This document shows, one piece after another, positions 61,323 through 64,000 of a stretch of DNA of 64,000 nucleotides; position 1 is the stretch's first letter; each line of letters starts with the position of its first letter. The notes beneath the pieces were generated by a model that searched no databases, was not told the DNA's origin, and worked only from the letters and a program-made list of their open reading frames with translations. The DNA comes from Pedobacter deserti (GTDB lineage: Bacteria > Bacteroidota > Bacteroidia > Sphingobacteriales > Sphingobacteriaceae): NCBI RefSeq assembly GCF_024436415.1, contig NZ_JAFMZQ010000001.1:496001-560000 (forward strand), in the 5' to 3' direction. Position numbers and translations under genes: made by a program.

Positions 61323-64000
61323 TTAAAAGGTGAATCTCAAGTTCATACCAAAAGATCTAGTTGAAGGAATACTGTTAAATTCAACTCCTTCACCAACAGA
61401 TCCTGCACCGAAGAAGTTAAGCTCTGGGTCAACGTGCGGCACATGACTTTTTATTAGCCAGAGGTTTCTTCCTTCAACACCGATTTCGGCGGACTTAAAT
61501 ACAGAATTCGTTTTAAACAGACTAGCAGGCAATGCGTATGAAAACCTTATCTCCCTCAATTTTACATACGATGCATCGAATATACTTCCGGCTGTATTGC
61601 TGCCACCAGCTTCATTGCCCCAGTATTCCTGCATACTCTTAACCGGAGTAGTATTTGGCTGATAAGCACCATCTACAAAATTTACACCCGGATCGACGAT
61701 AGGCGTACGGTCTCCACCTGTCTCTATAGCCAAGCCTCCGCTTCTGAGGTTACTTACCGTACCTGAATAGAACACTCCGCCCTGGCGGATATCAATAAGT
61801 CCACTCAAAGTGAAGTTTTTGTATCGGAACTGGTTGTTAACTCCTAGCATCCAGTCCGGATAAATATCCCCCAGACGCTGCGCTGTCGCCGAAGGATTCT
61901 TCAATCCACTTTCTGCATCTATAACATGATTACCGTTTGGATCCATTTCCCATCCGAGTCCATATAAACCGAAGCCCTCGCCAACGGCAGCTTTTATCTG
62001 CAATCCGCTCCAACCACTTGCAAGGCTATACTCAGTTAGGCCTTCTGCAAGTTCCTCCACACGCTGAACGTTCTTTGAGAAATTACCGGTAACGTTCCAT
62101 TCGAAATCAGAACTCCTAACCGGGACCAGGTTTAATCCTATTTCGACACCCTTGTTTCTAATGGCGCCAACATTAACATATTTAGAGAAATAACCTGTCG
62201 AGATAGCAACGTCAATCGGGATCAACTGATTGGTAGTTCTTGTGTTGTAATAGGTGAAATCCAAGCCGATACGATTTGCCAGAAAGCGAACATCTGCACC
62301 CAACTCGTAAGAGTTCTGTTTTTCAGGAACCAGATCAGCGTTAGGCAAAATCCGCGGGCCGGTGAATGCGGTAGTTACACCTCCGATCGGGAAAATAGGC
62401 GCTGAAGAACTTACATACTGCATGAATACACTTGTTACCGGATTATATTGGAAATCCAAATTATATGGCTGCAAGTCACTTCCGACACTTGCCCAGCTAG
62501 CCCGCAACTTTCCATAACTCAGCCAATCCATATTCTTATCTTTGAGCAATTCGGAGAATAAGAAACTTCCGCTTACCGAAGGGTAGAAATATGAACGATT
62601 ATTTATAGGTAGTGTAGAAGCCCAGTCATTCCTTCCGGTAACATCGAGATAAAGGAAGTCCTTATAACTGGCACTGAATGCTGCAAAAGCGCCCAAAAGT
62701 CGTCTTTTGCTGTAAGCTAATGTTGGCACTGTACGAACGGCGTTCGAATAGTTATACAACTGATCAATAGTAAGGTCCCTCGCGTCAACTACTGTGCTTT
62801 CGGACGACCGCTCGTTGATGTTACCACCAACAACCAATTGAAAGTCGAAGTCTTCAACCAAGTCGTTGTTGATCTGACGCTGGAAAATGTCAGTATTTGT
62901 AAACGCACCGTTCGTTGTACCAGCAGTTCCTTTCCGGGTAACACTAGATCTTTTTTCTGTATAAATATCTCCACCTAAAGTATTGGTGATCGTTATCCAG
63001 TCGAGCGGTTTATAATCCAACGTGTAAGACCCCAGAAAACGATCCACCTTATTCGAGTTTCTGTTATACTGCATAATCCAGTAAGGGTTGTTTCCTGTTC
63101 TGTCCGTCGTAAGGAAAATTTGTTTTCCGGTTTCATCAATCACATTATTTCTTACGTCATTAATATCAACTACCCTCGGTAACGAATAAATAGCGGATGT
63201 AATAATGTTTGTATTGTTGGAACTCTGAGAAGGTCTTCCGTCTGCGTTGATGCGGTTATAGCTTGCAACAAATCTTGAGGAGAACTTTTCACTGAATTCG
63301 CGTCCCGCATTTACAGAAAAGTTATATTTCCCAAGTTTAGATTCAGGGATAATTCCTTTTTCGTTCACAGCAGTGAAACTCAGCCTGTAGTCTGAGTTGT
63401 CGCCTCCGCCAGCGAAAGCCACGTTGTTTATGTAAGAGGCTCCGGTGTTAAAGAAATCTTTAACATTATTAGGATATGCCTTAAGTGTAACCTGCCGGCC
63501 AAGAAAATCCGTAAACTGCTGGCCTTGAACATCAGAAATTTTTGGTCCCCAACCGTTAGAGTATCTCAAGTCATAGATGTACGCGTCCTCGGTCTCATCA
63601 TAAATGCCCTGTGCATATTCGTTCTGAAAATCCGGCAATATCAAAGGACTTTCAAAACGTACAGATGAATTAACACTAACCGATGTCTTAGACCCCTTTG
63701 CACCTCTCTTGGTAGTGATAATAATAGCACCGTCTTTAGCTCTAGAACCATAAAGCGCGGTAGCAGCAGCTCCCTTCAGCACGGTCATAGATTCTATGTC
63801 GTCGGAACTTAAGTCACCGATACGGTTTCCATAGTCAACATTATTGGCCGTGGTACCTCCAGTAGATGTCCCGTCAGTAACAGGTACGCCATCAATGACA
63901 AAAAGAGGATTATTTACTCCCAACGAATTGACTCCACGGATGACAATCTTTGCTGAACCTCCAAGCGTTCCGGAGGTTGAATTGATCCGCACCCCGGGAG
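61323..64000 (-). CDS. SusC/RagA-family TonB-dependent transporter, partial (N-terminus off the window)
   Basis: At least 892 residues. The window begins in the plug domain (V-R-I-N-S-T-S-G-T-L-G-G and I-E-S-M-T-V-L-K-G-A-A-A-T-A-L-Y-G-S-R), continues through the barrel and ends L-R-F-T-F. A GTG at 63990-63992 is an internal Val, not a start. Whether an STN domain or sigma/FecR lies upstream cannot be seen. It pairs with the SusD gene 12 nt downstream. Confidence 0.95.
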   Translation of the reverse strand, partial: PGVRINSTSGTLGGSAKIVIRGVNSLGVNNPLFVIDGVPVTDGTSTGGTTANNVDYGNRIGDLSSDDIESMTVLKGAAATALYGSRAKDGAIIITTKRGAKGSKTSVSVNSSVRFESPLILPDFQNEYAQGIYDETEDAYIYDLRYSNGWGPKISDVQGQQFTDFLGRQVTLKAYPNNVKDFFNTGASYINNVAFAGGGDNSDYRLSFTAVNEKGIIPESKLGKYNFSVNAGREFSEKFSSRFVASYNRINADGRPSQSSNNTNIITSAIYSLPRVVDINDVRNNVIDETGKQIFLTTDRTGNNPYWIMQYNRNSNKVDRFLGSYTLDYKPLDWITITNTLGGDIYTEKRSSVTRKGTAGTTNGAFTNTDIFQRQINNDLVEDFDFQLVVGGNINERSSESTVVDARDLTIDQLYNYSNAVRTVPTLAYSKRRLLGAFAAFSASYKDFLYLDVTGRNDWASTLPINNRSYFYPSVSGSFLFSELLKDKNMDWLSYGKLRASWASVGSDLQPYNLDFQYNPVTSVFMQYVSSSAPIFPIGGVTTAFTGPRILPNADLVPEKQNSYELGADVRFLANRIGLDFTYYNTRTTNQLIPIDVAISTGYFSKYVNVGAIRNKGVEIGLNLVPVRSSDFEWNVTGNFSKNVQRVEELAEGLTEYSLASGWSGLQIKAAVGEGFGLYGLGWEMDPNGNHVIDAESGLKNPSATAQRLGDIYPDWMLGVNNQFRYKNFTLSGLIDIRQGGVFYSGTVSNLRSGGLAIETGGDRTPIVDPGVNFVDGAYQPNTTPVKSMQEYWGNEAGGSNTAGSIFDASYVKLREIRFSYALPASLFKTNSVFKSAEIGVEGRNLWLIKSHVPHVDPELNFFGAGSVGEGVEFNSIPSTRSFGMNLRFTF

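Noticed and set aside
63990..63992. GTG as the start codon of the right-edge SusC gene
   Set aside because: It lies inside the conserved plug domain; the true start is beyond the window.

Overview
The window looks like a chromosomal segment of a Bacteroidota bacterium, most likely Sphingobacteriaceae (Pedobacter/Mucilaginibacter-like). The grounds are four SusC/SusD pairs, two FecR/ECF sigma modules, Gld-type ABC components, lipoprotein signals ending in Ser/Ala-Cys, -7 boxes of the Bacteroidota form TAnnTTTG, the rplM-rpsI-rpsB order, and several Sphingobacteriaceae-type small proteins. The genus is inference. No rRNA, insertion sequence, prophage or CRISPR array was seen. One tRNA gene (Arg, CCU anticodon) is present.

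Layout. 1-1.1 kb: ribosomal operon rplM-rpsI-rpsB (minus), its promoter lying inside the 3' end of the next gene. 1.1-6.8 kb: SusC-SusD-phosphodiesterase operon. 7-18 kb: a DUF2490 protein, then an ECF sigma, FecR, STN-type SusC, SusD, ABC ATPase and GldF-GldG fusion cluster, all on the minus strand. 18-24.8 kb: YtxH-like protein, beta-CASP metallo-beta-lactamase protein, methyltransferase, peptidase T, and a barrel protein-M14 peptidase-rhomboid operon. 24.9-39.9 kb: housekeeping and accessory genes (rhodanese operon, DUF4407-M28 pair, GNAT, TPK-like protein, response regulator, a 1124-residue ThuA/PQQ-dehydrogenase/cytochrome protein, methyltransferase, class III aminotransferase, phosphodiester glycosidase, LLM oxidoreductase, several lipoproteins). 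40-50.5 kb: second signalling TonB locus (divergent ECF sigma and FecR, STN-type SusC, SusD, DUF1735/discoidin lipoprotein, two tandem TlpA-like thioredoxins). 50.4-59.4 kb: Crp/Fnr regulator, membrane protein, lipoprotein, a decayed VOC gene, LytTR two-component system, PAP2 phosphatase, tRNA-Arg, EamA-type protein, metG, LD-carboxypeptidase. 59.9-64 kb: fourth SusCD pair, SusC running off the window.

How the parts work together. The window is dominated by TonB-dependent outer-membrane uptake. Two SusC proteins carry an N-terminal STN signalling domain and sit beside FecR and an ECF sigma, so substrate binding should activate their own transcription. In one of these loci the downstream genes are an inner-membrane ABC transporter (ATPase plus GldF-GldG fusion); in the other they are periplasmic thiol-redox proteins. 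The other two SusCD pairs lack STN and sigma/FecR; one is followed by a secreted PI-PLC/GDPD-like enzyme, which suggests a phosphodiester substrate.

Most unusual items: the sigma/FecR/SusCD/ABC-GldFG assembly; two intergenic arrays of different sequence that share an exact 11-bp period; a frameshifted VOC gene remnant; a degenerate thiamine-pyrophosphokinase-like gene; two genes whose -7 box lies 4 nt before the ATG, predicting leaderless mRNAs; and three genes, including metG, for which TTG is the only usable start I can find.
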